From Symbiodinium natans (taxonomy: Eukaryota; Sar; Dinophyceae; Suessiales; Symbiodiniaceae), in contig CAJNDS010002525.1 in NCBI GenBank assembly GCA_905221605.1, forward strand, positions 1-64,000: DNA of 64,000 nucleotides, read 5' to 3'. The position numbers and the translations under genes are program-made. The notes under the pieces are model-generated. The model was not told where the DNA came from, ran no database searches, and saw only the letters and a list, made by a program, of their open reading frames with translations. Shown in pieces: positions 18,558 through 28,379 of this stretch. The stretch's first letter is position 1; every line of letters starts with the position of its first letter.

Positions 18558-20122
18558 TCAGACCGGTTTCTTCCAAGCGCTTGCCCTCGCGGCTCTCTTC
18601 TGCTCCAGCTTCTCCTCCTTACGTTCTTTCCTTTTGAGCCTTGCAGTGCTCGCTTCTCCTCTGGTGCGACTGTTGTCCACGGAGTGAAAGACGAAGGCAG
18701 GGTAGTGGGAGTCCGTGTCATACATGCGGATTCGCAAGTCTCTATGGTCGAAAGGGATGTGGCCGTGTCTTTGTACGGCCAGATTTAAGAGTTGCGAGCC
18801 AGGAAGCTGTAGCCACCCGCAGCAATCGCCTTCGCAATTTCCCAACAGTTCTGTTGCGACTGGCTGCAAGTTGTTCCTCTGAATGAATATCCTCAGTTCA
18901 TCCGACAACTGGCCCAAACCTTGATTCAGGTCAAGACCTAAAATGTCGCAAGAAGCCTCCACTGCCGCGGCAAATAACTGCTGCAGCAGATCTCTGGTTC
19001 GTCCTCTCTTTTCACGTGCCACCATGTTATTTAGGTGAGCAGACCCCACGACAAGATGCTGCAAAGGCCACCCCTCTGGAACTCTTAGGTCGAACTTGCC
19101 GAAGATCCCCCTCAAGGCCCACTGCCCCGACGGTAGGTCTTCAGTCACTGCCTGAACCAACTGCCCGCTCCGAGCCAGAAAATCCTCGGGCATTGCAACT
19201 GCCAATCCTGATTCTGCGACAGCGACGACACTGTATTCCAAGCTCTCCAACCGTTGCAAATCCATGAGGTCGCACTCCTGCATGGCTAAGTATGACCACG
19301 TGCCTGCAAGGAAGGCTGAGGTGTCGATTCCCTAAACCCTAAACCCTAAACCCGAAACCCTAAACCCTAAACCCTAAACCTTAAACCCGAAACCCACTCC
19401 TGCATGGCTAAGTATGACCACGTGCCTGCGAGGAAGGCTGAGATGTCGATTCCCTGGCGCACCGCGCCGGCGTTCCAGCATAAGCCGGATATCCGATTGT
19501 GCAGTCGCCGTGGATGAATCTGATGTCTCACCGCCTGCTCCGTGTAGTCAAAGCGGTACACTTCGCCGACTCCTGCCGCCTCGACCTCCGTGACCTCCGC
19601 AGTGGACGGCCGCTGAAAAATTTGCGACAAGGGCTGCTCTTCCTTTGCCAGATGTTGCGCCTGAAGGGGCCACTCCTCCGTGGGCCCCTTCAAACCGCGC
19701 TTGCGCTCCTTCCTTGTCCACGTCAGATCCATTTGCAAAGGCGGGTTAGCAAAAATCGCGGCGAAGAACTCATCCTCATTCCCCTGCGCAGCCATTCGCA
19801 CAGCCTGCGGCGAATACGCAGACAGAATGACATCTTGTGTCAATGGCTTTGTCCGTCCCAGGGCATGAAAATGCGTCTCCTCGTGCAACATCGGACGTGG
19901 CTCAGGCAAATGCGGCCAATCAACCACTCTTTCTGGATACATGCGGTCCAATGCGTTCCAAGTCGACATGTATAATCGCGACACAGTCTTGGACACCCGA
20001 TTGCCTCTTTGCATATCGAGTTGCTGGTACACCCAACTGGTTCCAAAGTCGCTTGCGTAGCGGAACCCTGCCCCAAATTGCGCCGCGGCGGCACGCGTCA
20101 AGTCTTCCAGACGGTCCTCCAT
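18558..20122 (-). CDS. Putative exonuclease-endonuclease-phosphatase (EEP) fold protein, 2 exons
   Basis: Exon 1 about 19426-20122, exon 2 about 18558-19303, 480 residues if joined across the 122-bp intron. Start chosen at MEDRLEDLTRAAAAQFGAGF: it is 12 bp after ATTTTCCTTTCAG, a plausible trans-splicing acceptor; an upstream in-frame GTG is less likely. EEP-like marks are DISAFLAGTWSYLAMQE (metal-binding Glu strand, near residue 240), VGSAHLNN, ILGLDLNQG (D-x-N strand) and a distant DSHYPAFVF replacing the usual SDH. If active it would cleave phosphodiester or similar bonds with Mg. The missing canonical SDH and GDxN spelling make activity uncertain. The C-terminus is Lys/Glu-rich. The intron lies inside a duplicated exon segment (see 19273-19455). 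Confidence 0.7.
19273..19455. repeat. TTTAGGG array between 61-bp direct duplications of coding sequence
   Basis: 19273-19333 and 19395-19455 are near-identical 61-bp copies (about two differences) of exon sequence beginning CACTCCTGCATGGCTAAG. Between them is a 61-bp CCCTAAA array. In the gene sense each copy holds CAG|GCACGTGG, so splicing from one copy to the other removes exactly 122 bp and restores a single copy. Confidence 0.95.
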
Positions 20123-20189
20123 GGCTGAGTCGCGCTGAAAGGAAAATCCCCTCACGCTTCACAAGAATGGTGCCTGTTCTTTTGCGACT

Positions 20190-21017
20190 CATACGAAACA
20201 ATGGTTTACCAATCTTTATGGAGATCTTTCTGAATTAGCACGGGCTCCGCCAAGGGCGGGCGCAGGCCATCAGTTGGGTACCCTTTTTAAGATGCTTAAG
20301 GCAGTATAAGGGCCATGTTTGGAGTATATAAAAGGAGCCCTTAGGGGTACAACCTTAGGGATGCAAGTCTGAATCCCTTGAGGGTGCCTGATGTCGCAGC
20401 GGCGGACTATAAGTACCGTGAACTATGGTCTCAGCCTTGCTTGAGGCACAGACTGCACCACGACTCACCAACTCCCCACAAAAAGAACCCTGGGTCATAA
20501 TGAAACAATGGTTTACCAATCCTTATAAAGATCTTTCTGAATTAGCACGGGCTCCGCCAAGGGCGGGCGCAGGCCATCAGTTGGGTACCCTTTTGAAGAT
20601 GCTTAAGGCAGTATAAGGGCCATGTTTGGAATATATAAAGGGTCACCAACTCCCCAGAAAAAGGATCCTGGGTCATATGAAACAATGGTTTACCAATCTT
20701 TATAAAGATCTTTCTGAATTAGCACGGGCTCCGCCAAGGGCGGGCGCAGGCCATCAGTTGGGTACCCTTTTGAAGATGCTTAAGGCAGTATAAGGGCCAT
20801 GTTTGGAATATATAAAGGGTCACCAACTCCCCAGAAAAAGGATCCTGGGTCATATGAAACAATGGTTTACCAATCTTTATAAAGATCTTTCTGAATTAGC
20901 ACGGGCTCCGCCAAGGGCGGGCGCAGGCCATCAGTTAGGTATCTTTTTGAAGATGCTTAAGGCAGTATAAGTATAAGGGCCATGTTTGGAATATATCAAG
21001 GGTCACCAACTCCCCAC
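20190..21017. repeat. 177-bp tandem repeat array
   Basis: ACAATGGTTTACCAATC recurs at about 20199, 20505, 20682 and 20859; the last three are spaced 177 bp. Units hold GGGCTCCGCCAAGGGCGGGC (inverted repeat), AAGATGCTTAAGGCAGTATA and a TATATAAAGG box-like motif. Lies between two minus-strand coding regions. Confidence 0.9.
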
Positions 21018-21151
21018 GAACAAGACAAGAGTGACGGAACTGCGGGACTTGCGCAGTCCCGACGTGGACGCGCTTGGCGCCATGGTCTGAAACTTCGCGC
21101 TGCTTGAGAAGAGCTGGTACCGCTTGCAAGAAACTAACATGGCTTGGAAGC

Positions 21152-21349
21152 CTACTTGGCCCTTAACATGTTCGCCATCCTCATCTTCTTCTTTGCCGGA
21201 CCACCCGAACCCGTGACGTCTACCGAACGCGCTGGAGGCGACAGCGGTAGTACCGGCGCCCGGCTTGAGGACGCCCCACCGTCCTGGACTTGCACACGCC
21301 CAGGCGGAAGGGGCACTGCCCTGTCCTGGTTGTTTTTCTTTGGTGCCAT
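21152..21349 (-). CDS. Possible short basic protein or N-terminal exon
   Basis: MAPKKNNQDRAVPLPPGRVQ opens a 65-codon frame rich in Pro, Ser and Lys, ending KKKMRMANMLRAK. Two other minus frames are open across the same stretch (21003-21491), so the true frame is uncertain. Dispersed in the intron-poor island. Confidence 0.35.
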   Translation of the reverse strand: MAPKKNNQDRAVPLPPGRVQVQDGGASSSRAPVLPLSPPARSVDVTGSGGPAKKKMRMANMLRAK

Positions 21350-21636
21350 AGCAGTACAAGACTACCCCTACGACACGAGCACTACACCTCTGCCTCTGAC
21401 AAACGCGCGACGCAGAGACTGCCAATATTTTTTTCCAATGCCCAGCTGCAACAGCTGTTCCGTGCTGGCTGAAACAGTCACAGCACGGCAAGCATTGAAA
21501 ACGATCCTGTGTCGAAAAGGCTTTGACATCAAGGACTGAGACGCCAACCCTAGACCCTAAACATGCGAGACACCCTCACACTCACAGTCCAATATGCAAG
21601 AGCCTGGGCCACAGACATCAGTCATAGGTTTAGGGT

Positions 21637-21936
21637 TTAAGGTTTAGGGTTAAGGGCTTTGGGCGGGCGAGGGCCCCGGGAGCCCTGTCCGGGTGGTTTT
21701 CGCTTGCGAAACGACTGCAACGAAGGCACTTGTACGTTGTAGCAGCGATAAGTGCACTCTTGTGACACAGCCGGTGCCAACAAGATCTTTTTTTTAGCAC
21801 GTTTCGCCTGAACTTTCTCCCCAACTCCCCAAACACGTATTGAAAGAGTATGGTCAGCGCGACCAAGGCCTAGCCTATCTTTCTGCATAATGATAGGCCG
21901 GGGCCTCACCCACAGTCCCAGTACATATGTACACAT
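21637..21936 (-). CDS. Possible exon or small gene, unknown
   Basis: An open segment with mixed composition: GLWVRPRPIIMQKDRLGLGR, then KVQAKRAKKKILLAPAVSQE and RCYNVQVPSLQSFRKRKPPG. It is basic and ends in a short TTTAGGG tract. No family recognised. Confidence 0.35.
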   Translation of the reverse strand: MCTYVLGLWVRPRPIIMQKDRLGLGRADHTLSIRVWGVGEKVQAKRAKKKILLAPAVSQECTYRCYNVQVPSLQSFRKRKPPGQGSRGPRPPKALNPKP

Positions 21937-21948
21937 CCCTACTCAGAC

Positions 21949-22542
21949 TCAGAGTGACCATCGTACAGCTGTTTCGCGTACTGAAACTGGCCAGATCGTC
22001 TGACGATGACGAAGAAAATGGATGTGGCCGCACGCACGAATGTTGGAACACATGAACTCACCGCACATCTGTTGAACCTGATCCAAGAGCTTGCGCTCTT
22101 GCTCACTACGGCTCTTCAAAGCTTCGAAGTTCTCATCATGCCGAAGGTCATCAAACTCAACATCATCATCGTCAGAGTCGCTTAGAATCCAACTGGGAGA
22201 CTGCAAGACTAGCTCGACGCTTGTCGTGGGCAGCACAGATGGAAACAAGAACTCGAGCACTTGCCCCGAGCAGGAAGATGGTAGTGAAAGATAAGGCACT
22301 GTCATCCAGAATATGATGTCCTGGCGCTGTGCGTCGTGAAGTTCGATTTCTTGTAGTAGAACTCGGAGCCACGCTACGGTCTCTTGGCGAGTTCGTTGAA
22401 TGGCCACCAATGGACGCGCGAAGTAGTTGCGCTCAGCAGCACGGATGCAAATGGGAAGCACGTTCCACACGAGCTGGGCTTCTTGCGCTATCACGGCAGG
22501 AACATCAACGGGTCGGCTCCCAAACATATGAGCGTACTGCAT
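21949..22542 (-). CDS. Unknown protein with acidic centre, 197 residues
   Basis: Starts MQYAHMFGSRPVDVPAVIAQ. Hydrophobic and charged helices follow (EAQLVWNVLPICIRAAERNY, ETVAWLRVLLQEIELHDAQR), then an acidic block SDSDDDDVEFDDLRHDENFE and a likely coiled segment ALKSRSEQERKLLDQVQQMC. No domain recognised. The first 20 codons and leader are duplicated at 18448-18546. Next upstream on the strand is the transposase gene, so it may be cargo or part of the same mobile unit. Upstream reading frame near 22643-22837 may be an additional exon. Confidence 0.6.
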   Translation of the reverse strand: MQYAHMFGSRPVDVPAVIAQEAQLVWNVLPICIRAAERNYFARPLVAIQRTRQETVAWLRVLLQEIELHDAQRQDIIFWMTVPYLSLPSSCSGQVLEFLFPSVLPTTSVELVLQSPSWILSDSDDDDVEFDDLRHDENFEALKSRSEQERKLLDQVQQMCGEFMCSNIRACGHIHFLRHRQTIWPVSVRETAVRWSL

Positions 22543-22799
22543 GGCAGCTGCAGCAACGGGAACTCTGCAGAGACTCTACAATCTACTACTGGGATATGTG
22601 CGGCTTTGGCGAATCGACGGAGAAAGTCTTGAATTCACAACTTCAAGAGGTCACCAGGCATGATGACTGCAACAAGCAGCCATGCAGAAAGCTCTTTTTC
22701 GGCTTTCTGGGTACTGCGTTACAGAGTTTCTCGCAAGCAGCATCAAACGACTGTACAGTTGAACTTGCTTGCCAAACTAGCAAAATGCGGTAATTCAAC

Positions 22800-22920
22800 C
22801 AGAGTGTATGTACAGAAACAGAAACTGCCAGGTGCAACAGAGTGTATGTACAGAAACAGAAACTGCGCGCTGGAACCAGGTGCAGCAGAGTGTATGTACA
22901 GAAACAGAAACTACGCGCTG
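22800..22920. repeat. Three-copy short tandem repeat
   Basis: AGAGTGTATGTACAGAAACA followed by GAAACTGC is present three times, with spacers CAGGTGCA and GCGCTGGAACCAGGTGCAG. Sits just downstream of the transposase stop and could be part of the element's end. Confidence 0.85.
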
Positions 22921-22971
22921 CATGAGCAATCTCGAACAGCTGTACGAGATCGAGCTTGCTCAGTCATGGCT

Positions 22972-24471
22972 TCAGAGCCTGCGCGCCTCGTACGCAGCTC
23001 GAACAATATTGCCGACAGCAGCGAACTTGTCCTGCTCGGCATGCCAATGATGCCATTGAAATTCACGCACCCGCTCATCAATGTTCCCTTCATCCGCTTT
23101 CGTGGACTTCGGAACCCCGATCAACTTCAATTGCCGCCACACATTATCTATGAGTTGGGTGCCTTTTTTCACCCATACCGTGTCCGCTTGGTCTTTGGGC
23201 AAACCCTTGACATGTGCTTTCCTGTAATCTCGAGGAAGGCGGTGCTTCCATGTAGCGGCATATATGGGGCTCGGACGCTTGTGTCTCACCGAATCGGTAA
23301 CCACGCCAGGTATCTGCACGTACCTGTACGCACGTGCTCCGTCGCAGTGTAACAGGATTTTCCGATTCTTGAGATAACGGAACCCTATCTGCTTCCATTC
23401 TTTTTTGGATATGGGTCCCGGAGACACAGCAGAGCCCTTGCCCTTGCCCTTCAGCTTGACAGACGTTGACTTCACTCGCATTTTGACAAGGGTGAGGCTC
23501 TTACGGTTGCCGCGCTCGAGCAGACCGCAATACTGGAACCAGGTCACTTGTTTGCCTGATTTCTTTCCACGAACTGTGACCTCGTCGACTTCAGCTTGAA
23601 CCCAAGTTCGAAGATTGCCGAAGAGCCGAGCTTCTTGTTGTCGTTGAACATAAGCCTTTACAGCTCTTCTCCATCTGGCAGACAGAGTTTGCACCGCCCT
23701 TGCTCCAAGGCCCGTCAGCACATGAATCTTGCCAGTGTCCACCCTAGTCACATTGCAGAAAAGAACCAGGACCTGTTGACGCAAAGAAATGAATGACTGG
23801 CCCCATCCAGTACAGAAGAATGGATGCCGTGCATGTGGAAGCACATACTTGTGACACGACTTCGCTTGACATCTTCTCACGTATCCTCGCTTCTTGTGCT
23901 TGAACAAGCCTGACAACTTTCCTGTTCTGCAATGTGGACAGCGTGTGAAGTTCCACAAGATTCCCAGCTTCAAGAGCAATTTGATGAGCCTGTTCTCGGA
24001 CATCTGCACCAAGTCCGATAGAGAGCAACACCAGTGTTGGGATCGTAGCTCTGCCTTCTTCGCACTATCGAGCTGCTGATCTCGTGGTACGTAGGGAACG
24101 TGATCTGGCTTTGCGGAATGCGATTTCTGAGAAGGCTTTCGAAGCACCAGTCGCAACATCCCATGCTTAGGGCTCGGAAACTGCTTCATATCGCTCGTCT
24201 CAGAAATGTAGAGCTGCGTCAGAAAGCGATGAAGGGCTACTCTGGAAACGGCTGCGACAGCAGTGCTGGATGAAATCGATTTCGTGTGTTGAGTACCACA
24301 GCGACACTGGTGCCGAGCCCGCGCAATTTCGACAAGACTCTTTTGCATCAGTGCACGGTGCGCACACGCCGGAAGCAGACTGTACAATATTCCGGCCAGA
24401 GCCTGTCCTAGCACTGCTTTCGATGGACGGTAATAGGACATTCTTGAAGCACAGGGGCTATCGGCCTGCAA
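22972..24471 (-). CDS. ISXO2/IS1595-like DDE transposase, 499 residues
   Basis: Single exon. A zinc ribbon near residues 178-206 (CPHCRTGK ... RRCQAKSCHKYV) precedes an RNase H-like catalytic domain: EVDEVTVRGKK (Asp 296), ILLHCDGARAY (Asp 377) and, after H420, TQLIDNVWRQLK. Order and spacing match the ISXO2/IS1595 group (zinc ribbon, then DDE/DDN), which moves DNA by cut and paste. At the third position the usual Glu/Asn is replaced by Asp 442 with Asn next to it. About 170 extra N-terminal residues show no known domain. It lacks introns although its neighbours outside the island are full of them, which suggests recent arrival. Terminal repeats were not found. Confidence 0.88.
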   Translation of the reverse strand: MQADSPCASRMSYYRPSKAVLGQALAGILYSLLPACAHRALMQKSLVEIARARHQCRCGTQHTKSISSSTAVAAVSRVALHRFLTQLYISETSDMKQFPSPKHGMLRLVLRKPSQKSHSAKPDHVPYVPRDQQLDSAKKAELRSQHWCCSLSDLVQMSENRLIKLLLKLGILWNFTRCPHCRTGKLSGLFKHKKRGYVRRCQAKSCHKYVLPHARHPFFCTGWGQSFISLRQQVLVLFCNVTRVDTGKIHVLTGLGARAVQTLSARWRRAVKAYVQRQQEARLFGNLRTWVQAEVDEVTVRGKKSGKQVTWFQYCGLLERGNRKSLTLVKMRVKSTSVKLKGKGKGSAVSPGPISKKEWKQIGFRYLKNRKILLHCDGARAYRYVQIPGVVTDSVRHKRPSPIYAATWKHRLPRDYRKAHVKGLPKDQADTVWVKKGTQLIDNVWRQLKLIGVPKSTKADEGNIDERVREFQWHHWHAEQDKFAAVGNIVRAAYEARRL

Positions 24472-24713
24472 TACGACAGCTCCTGCTCGCTCGTTGCCAA
24501 GAAGCCGTGAGCTGATGTGATTTTATAAAACTCCAACTGTACATCAAACATAAAAGCGAAACTAGACAAAGCGCATGGCAAAGACTCATTCTGCACGACA
24601 GTCAAGCTAGCGCTTACATCACAAGCAAGCTGTACACCGTAGAATGTTGTAGAGTCAGAGAGTTTGTCACTCTGCAATATGACAGCCTCTGCTGGCTCTG
24701 CACGACTCAGAAA

Positions 24714-25379
24714 TCATGACTGATTGGCTGGCTTGCTCTTGACCCTCACACGTTTACTGGTCGAGTTGGCGAGGGCAGATTTCAAAGCGGCACTAGATAT
24801 GTTCGCGTATTGCATCAGGGCTGCCTCATATTCTGGCGATGAAGCTGAAGAGGGGCAAGTGAAGTTGTAGCTATCTGTGGCCGCATCGAAACTACCCAGA
24901 ACTGACGGAGCAGCTTTGACAATAGCGCGAAAGTCCCCAAGAGAAGGCTGTTGCGTGAGCTGGTCCTTCGACCTCTGAAGGTTGTACACGCTTCGTGACT
25001 TGATGACACAGGTTTCTGCCCCCTCTGATGAAGCTTCCGCCTTGAGGAGCAACCGACGATAGAATTCGGTGTCAGGCAGTCCGGTGTGTTGTGCTTTCGG
25101 TTGCCAGTCTTGATCTTTGTTCGAACTCTGTCCCGTCAGAGCAAGAGCAAGCTGATCTTCGTCAGCCATGGGCCTTTTCCGCTTTCTCTCCGCTGAGTCG
25201 GCTTCGTTGAACGTTGAGAAGGCAGACGACTCTTCCTTACCAGCCATGATAGCCACTACGCTCTCTAGAATCTCCAGCAGTCCAAACGCCCGTGCAACCA
25301 CATCCGCATCGATCAGGACCGGCGCCTCCGGATTAACCGGCGGCGCCGACTGCTGCCAGGCAAGATCCCAGAGTGCCAA
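24714..25379 (-). CDS. Unknown 221-residue nuclear-type protein
   Basis: Begins MALWDLAWQQSAPPVNPEAP. Contains basic clusters AERKRKRPM and SKRVRVKSKP that could be nuclear signals, and long polar helices (TEFYRRLLLKAEASSEGAET). No domain recognised. It lies between the transposase (about 240 bp downstream) and the NTPase-like gene (about 100 bp upstream), all on the same strand, so it may be an accessory protein of the same mobile unit. Confidence 0.6.
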   Translation of the reverse strand: MALWDLAWQQSAPPVNPEAPVLIDADVVARAFGLLEILESVVAIMAGKEESSAFSTFNEADSAERKRKRPMADEDQLALALTGQSSNKDQDWQPKAQHTGLPDTEFYRRLLLKAEASSEGAETCVIKSRSVYNLQRSKDQLTQQPSLGDFRAIVKAAPSVLGSFDAATDSYNFTCPSSASSPEYEAALMQYANISSAALKSALANSTSKRVRVKSKPANQS

Positions 25380-25475
25380 AGCCTCACTGGCCTAAAACCT
25401 AAGGAAATCAAAGTCGAAACTTTCAGAATCGACTACCTTACAAGAGCACCAAAGATTGAAAAGTTTGGTTTGCAG

Positions 25476-27023
25476 CTAATAAGAAGCCGAAGCAAGCATG
25501 GCAAGTTTCCACGGACACGCGCCCATCTGGGCACCCTGACCCACGTCACCATCTTCTCGAGCTTGAGCCACCATAATATTAAAATAGCACGAGTAGCTCT
25601 TGAAAAGTTGCTTGCCGCTCTCTGAGAACTCTAGGACGCGGTGCTCCTGCTCAAAGATCTCAGTGAGACGCTGCGCTGCCGGGCGTAGTTCAAGCTCTGG
25701 AGGAACGTCTACATCTCTGTCTGCCATGGACCACTCTGGCTGAGGACCGTCTGGAGTCTGGCGAAAGCGAAGTTTAGTGACAACGCCGTCTGGCAAGGTG
25801 TAAGGCCAACCCACTGCATCGGGAAAGAAACCTGCGTCCGTGAACTCAGCAACACCGTCGATGAGGTCGTCCTCGTGCTTTAGTTCCACTGCTGCCTTCT
25901 CAGGACTCTCCAAGCAGTTCAGTCGCAACAAATCAAGCAACACACTGGGGAGTGCGCAGTACTCTACTTTGGCATCCAAGCCGACAGATTCGTACTCCTC
26001 ATGCGGCTGGATGGGCTGCCCACTGGCAAACAGGAAGCGAGCTTTTGTTTGGCATCCGTGGTCGCCACGGAGCCCGCGAATCATCTCCACCGCGACGCCG
26101 GGATGAAAATTGCCGGCTAGGGCTGTGTTGACGCTTGGAGAGTGCAAGCCGCCGAACGATCCACAGCTCTTCGTTTCGAACGTGCTCACGCCCGTTTGCA
26201 GTAGCCTGTTTGCCCACCCAGCATTGGGGGTTTGACCAGAAACATCAACGCCTCCAGACATCTGTTTCTTTGCAGCGGAACTTGGACTGTCCAAGATGCC
26301 GAGTTCCATTAGAAACTCATACGCTTCGTCAAAGAGCAACAGCGTAGAAAACCAGGTACGCCCTCGCAAGCCCTCCCCACTTGCAACGGCGGCTTCGGCT
26401 GCAGAAGCAGTAGCAGACGCATCAATGCCTGGCAAATCCTTGAAGGCTTTAGGATTGTTTTGCACAAAGTTGAAGTCACCACTGCAGCGCTCCTTGCAGC
26501 GCTCAATGGTGCCGCCAAGATATGCCACTGACCATAGACTTAGTCGCGCATGTCTGTCATCTTGTGCCTCGGCTGGAGCAGCCAGGTCTTGCATCAGCGT
26601 GTCTTCGTGCCTGCCGTCTTCTTGTACTGTGGTAGTCTTCACCTTGGCATCCACACTCTTGTTCTGGAGAAGTCGGCGAAAAGTCTTGCGGACGCATTGG
26701 TCTGCTACAGATGCGAACACCTCCGCAATGGATGTGAGACCGCTTTTGCGCGTCTGACTGTAATTACAGTTGAGAATCCACAAGGCGACCGGTGAGAGCC
26801 CGCCCCAAATTCGAAGCAAAGCTCCGTTCGAGGCTACTACGACACCAACCAGCGCGTAGAGAAAGATTGGCAGAGCTGGGTGGCTTTTACGAACAGACTG
26901 CAGATGAATAGCAGCGTGTCCACGTTCACCCAAGATCCGCTTTCCACTAGCAGTCCACTCCTTCTGCACATAGGTGTAGACGTTCTTCATCGTGGAAATG
27001 TACTGCTTAGGAGGGCTCGACAT
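25476..27023 (-). CDS. DUF3987-like NTPase/helicase-related protein, 515 residues
   Basis: Begins MSSPPKQYISTMKNVYTYVQ. Residues 50-110 read like the start of DUF3987 (P-loop relatives in primase-helicases of mobile elements): hydrophobic ALVGVVVASNGALLRI, GLSPVALWILN, then CNYSQTRKSGLTS in place of a Walker A. LLLFDEAYEFLMEL (near 228-241) fits Walker B and KARFLFASGQP a later sensor strand. The P-loop glycines are missing, so ATP binding is doubtful. Single exon. Downstream genes on the strand are the 221-residue protein and the transposase. DUF3987 assignment is by pattern only. Confidence 0.6.
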   Translation of the reverse strand: MSSPPKQYISTMKNVYTYVQKEWTASGKRILGERGHAAIHLQSVRKSHPALPIFLYALVGVVVASNGALLRIWGGLSPVALWILNCNYSQTRKSGLTSIAEVFASVADQCVRKTFRRLLQNKSVDAKVKTTTVQEDGRHEDTLMQDLAAPAEAQDDRHARLSLWSVAYLGGTIERCKERCSGDFNFVQNNPKAFKDLPGIDASATASAAEAAVASGEGLRGRTWFSTLLLFDEAYEFLMELGILDSPSSAAKKQMSGGVDVSGQTPNAGWANRLLQTGVSTFETKSCGSFGGLHSPSVNTALAGNFHPGVAVEMIRGLRGDHGCQTKARFLFASGQPIQPHEEYESVGLDAKVEYCALPSVLLDLLRLNCLESPEKAAVELKHEDDLIDGVAEFTDAGFFPDAVGWPYTLPDGVVTKLRFRQTPDGPQPEWSMADRDVDVPPELELRPAAQRLTEIFEQEHRVLEFSESGKQLFKSYSCYFNIMVAQAREDGDVGQGAQMGACPWKLAMLASASY

Positions 27024-27084
27024 GATGGCGAGACACAGCCGGACTCAGCACCAAAGCTGTAATCAACAGATCAAAACCCTGGAA

Positions 27085-27150
27085 ACTTGGGCCGTGCGCT
27101 TTCATGAAGACTCAGACACTATCGCTGGCCGTGCGCTTTCATGAGTTTGA
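27085..27150. repeat. 19-bp direct repeat upstream of the NTPase-like gene
   Basis: GGCCGTGCGCTTTCATGA occurs twice, 38 bp apart, with GACTCAGACACTATCGC between. Could be a promoter or element-end motif. Confidence 0.7.
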
Positions 27151-27359
27151 CCCAGACGCACAATGCCGGAACACTCTCTGCTTTGGGCACCGCCCCGCCT
27201 CAAAGCAGCTCGCAGCTGTTTATTTTTTTTTTCACTCGTGGTGAGAGTGCCGTTCTTCACACCCCCCCCGTGTGTATGCGTCAGTGTTTGTTTTAGGGTT
27301 TAGGGTTAGGGCAACGAAACTGACGAGCCGGCCACTGCATCTGAGGTCGGAACCTGAGC

Positions 27360-28124
27360 AGAAATTAAAATATTATATCTGTACATATTTATTACATATT
27401 TATGTTGTTTATATATTATAAAATATATATTCTATTAATTAATTATATAGGGTTTAGGGTTTAGGGTTTAGGGTTTAGGGTTTAGGGTTTAGGGTTTAGG
27501 GTTTAGGGTTTAGGGTTCAGGGTTTAGGGTTTAGGGTTTCAATATATATATATATATATATTGTATTATACAAAATATTTATATGATATGTATTTTTCGA
27601 TATATTATATAAATACGTTGTGTCTAATTTTTACATGTTATATTATATATTATATATATATAATACATATATATATATATTATTAAATTATATTATATAT
27701 ATAATATATATTATGATTATAAATAATAATATATGTATATAATGATAATAATAATAATATACACATACTAATCTATTTTTATATATATACACATATTGGT
27801 ATTGTTATTATTCTTATGAATAAAAATAGATGTATATATAATAATAATAATAATAGTCATATTTTTATATACATGTATTAGGATTATTATTATGAATAAT
27901 AATATATGTATATATAATAATAATTAAATAATAATAGTAATATAATAATATAATTATAATAATATATTTAATATACATATATTAGTATTATTTATTATGA
28001 AAAATAATATATGTATATATATAATAATAATAATCAATAATAAGGAATAATAGAATTATAATAATATATTTATAATAATATATTTATATATACATATATT
28101 AGTATTATTATTATGAAAAATAAT

Positions 28125-28165
<41 letters not shown>

Positions 28166-28310
28166 AATAATAATAATATATATATATATATATTAATATA
28201 TATATATATTATTATTATCATTATTATTATTATTATATATAATATTTTTCTATATAATATAGATATATATATAGTATTATTAAACATTACTACGATGTGG
28301 TAACAGGGCC
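27360..28310. repeat. AT-rich low-complexity block with embedded TTTAGGG array
   Basis: About 950 bp of TA, AAT and ATT repeats. CATATATTAGTATTATTATT plus its near-complement recurs about four times with a period near 110 bp. A clean TTTAGGG array (27447-27540) is inserted within it. No gene. Confidence 0.95.
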
Positions 28311-28379
28311 TTCTTATACAAGTAACTGAAATGCTAATGTTCCTGATATTGCAGACCTGACAGACTATTTAAACTCTTC

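Noticed and set aside
18641-18886. Plus-strand frames opposite the EEP-like gene
   Set aside because: Shadows of the minus-strand coding sequence without recognisable content.
20190-21017. CRISPR-like array
   Set aside because: Units are 177 bp and repeat as a whole with no unique spacers; the DNA is eukaryotic in all other respects.
22660-23352. A 230-codon plus frame opposite the transposase
   Set aside because: Shadow of the minus-strand transposase gene; no domain of its own.
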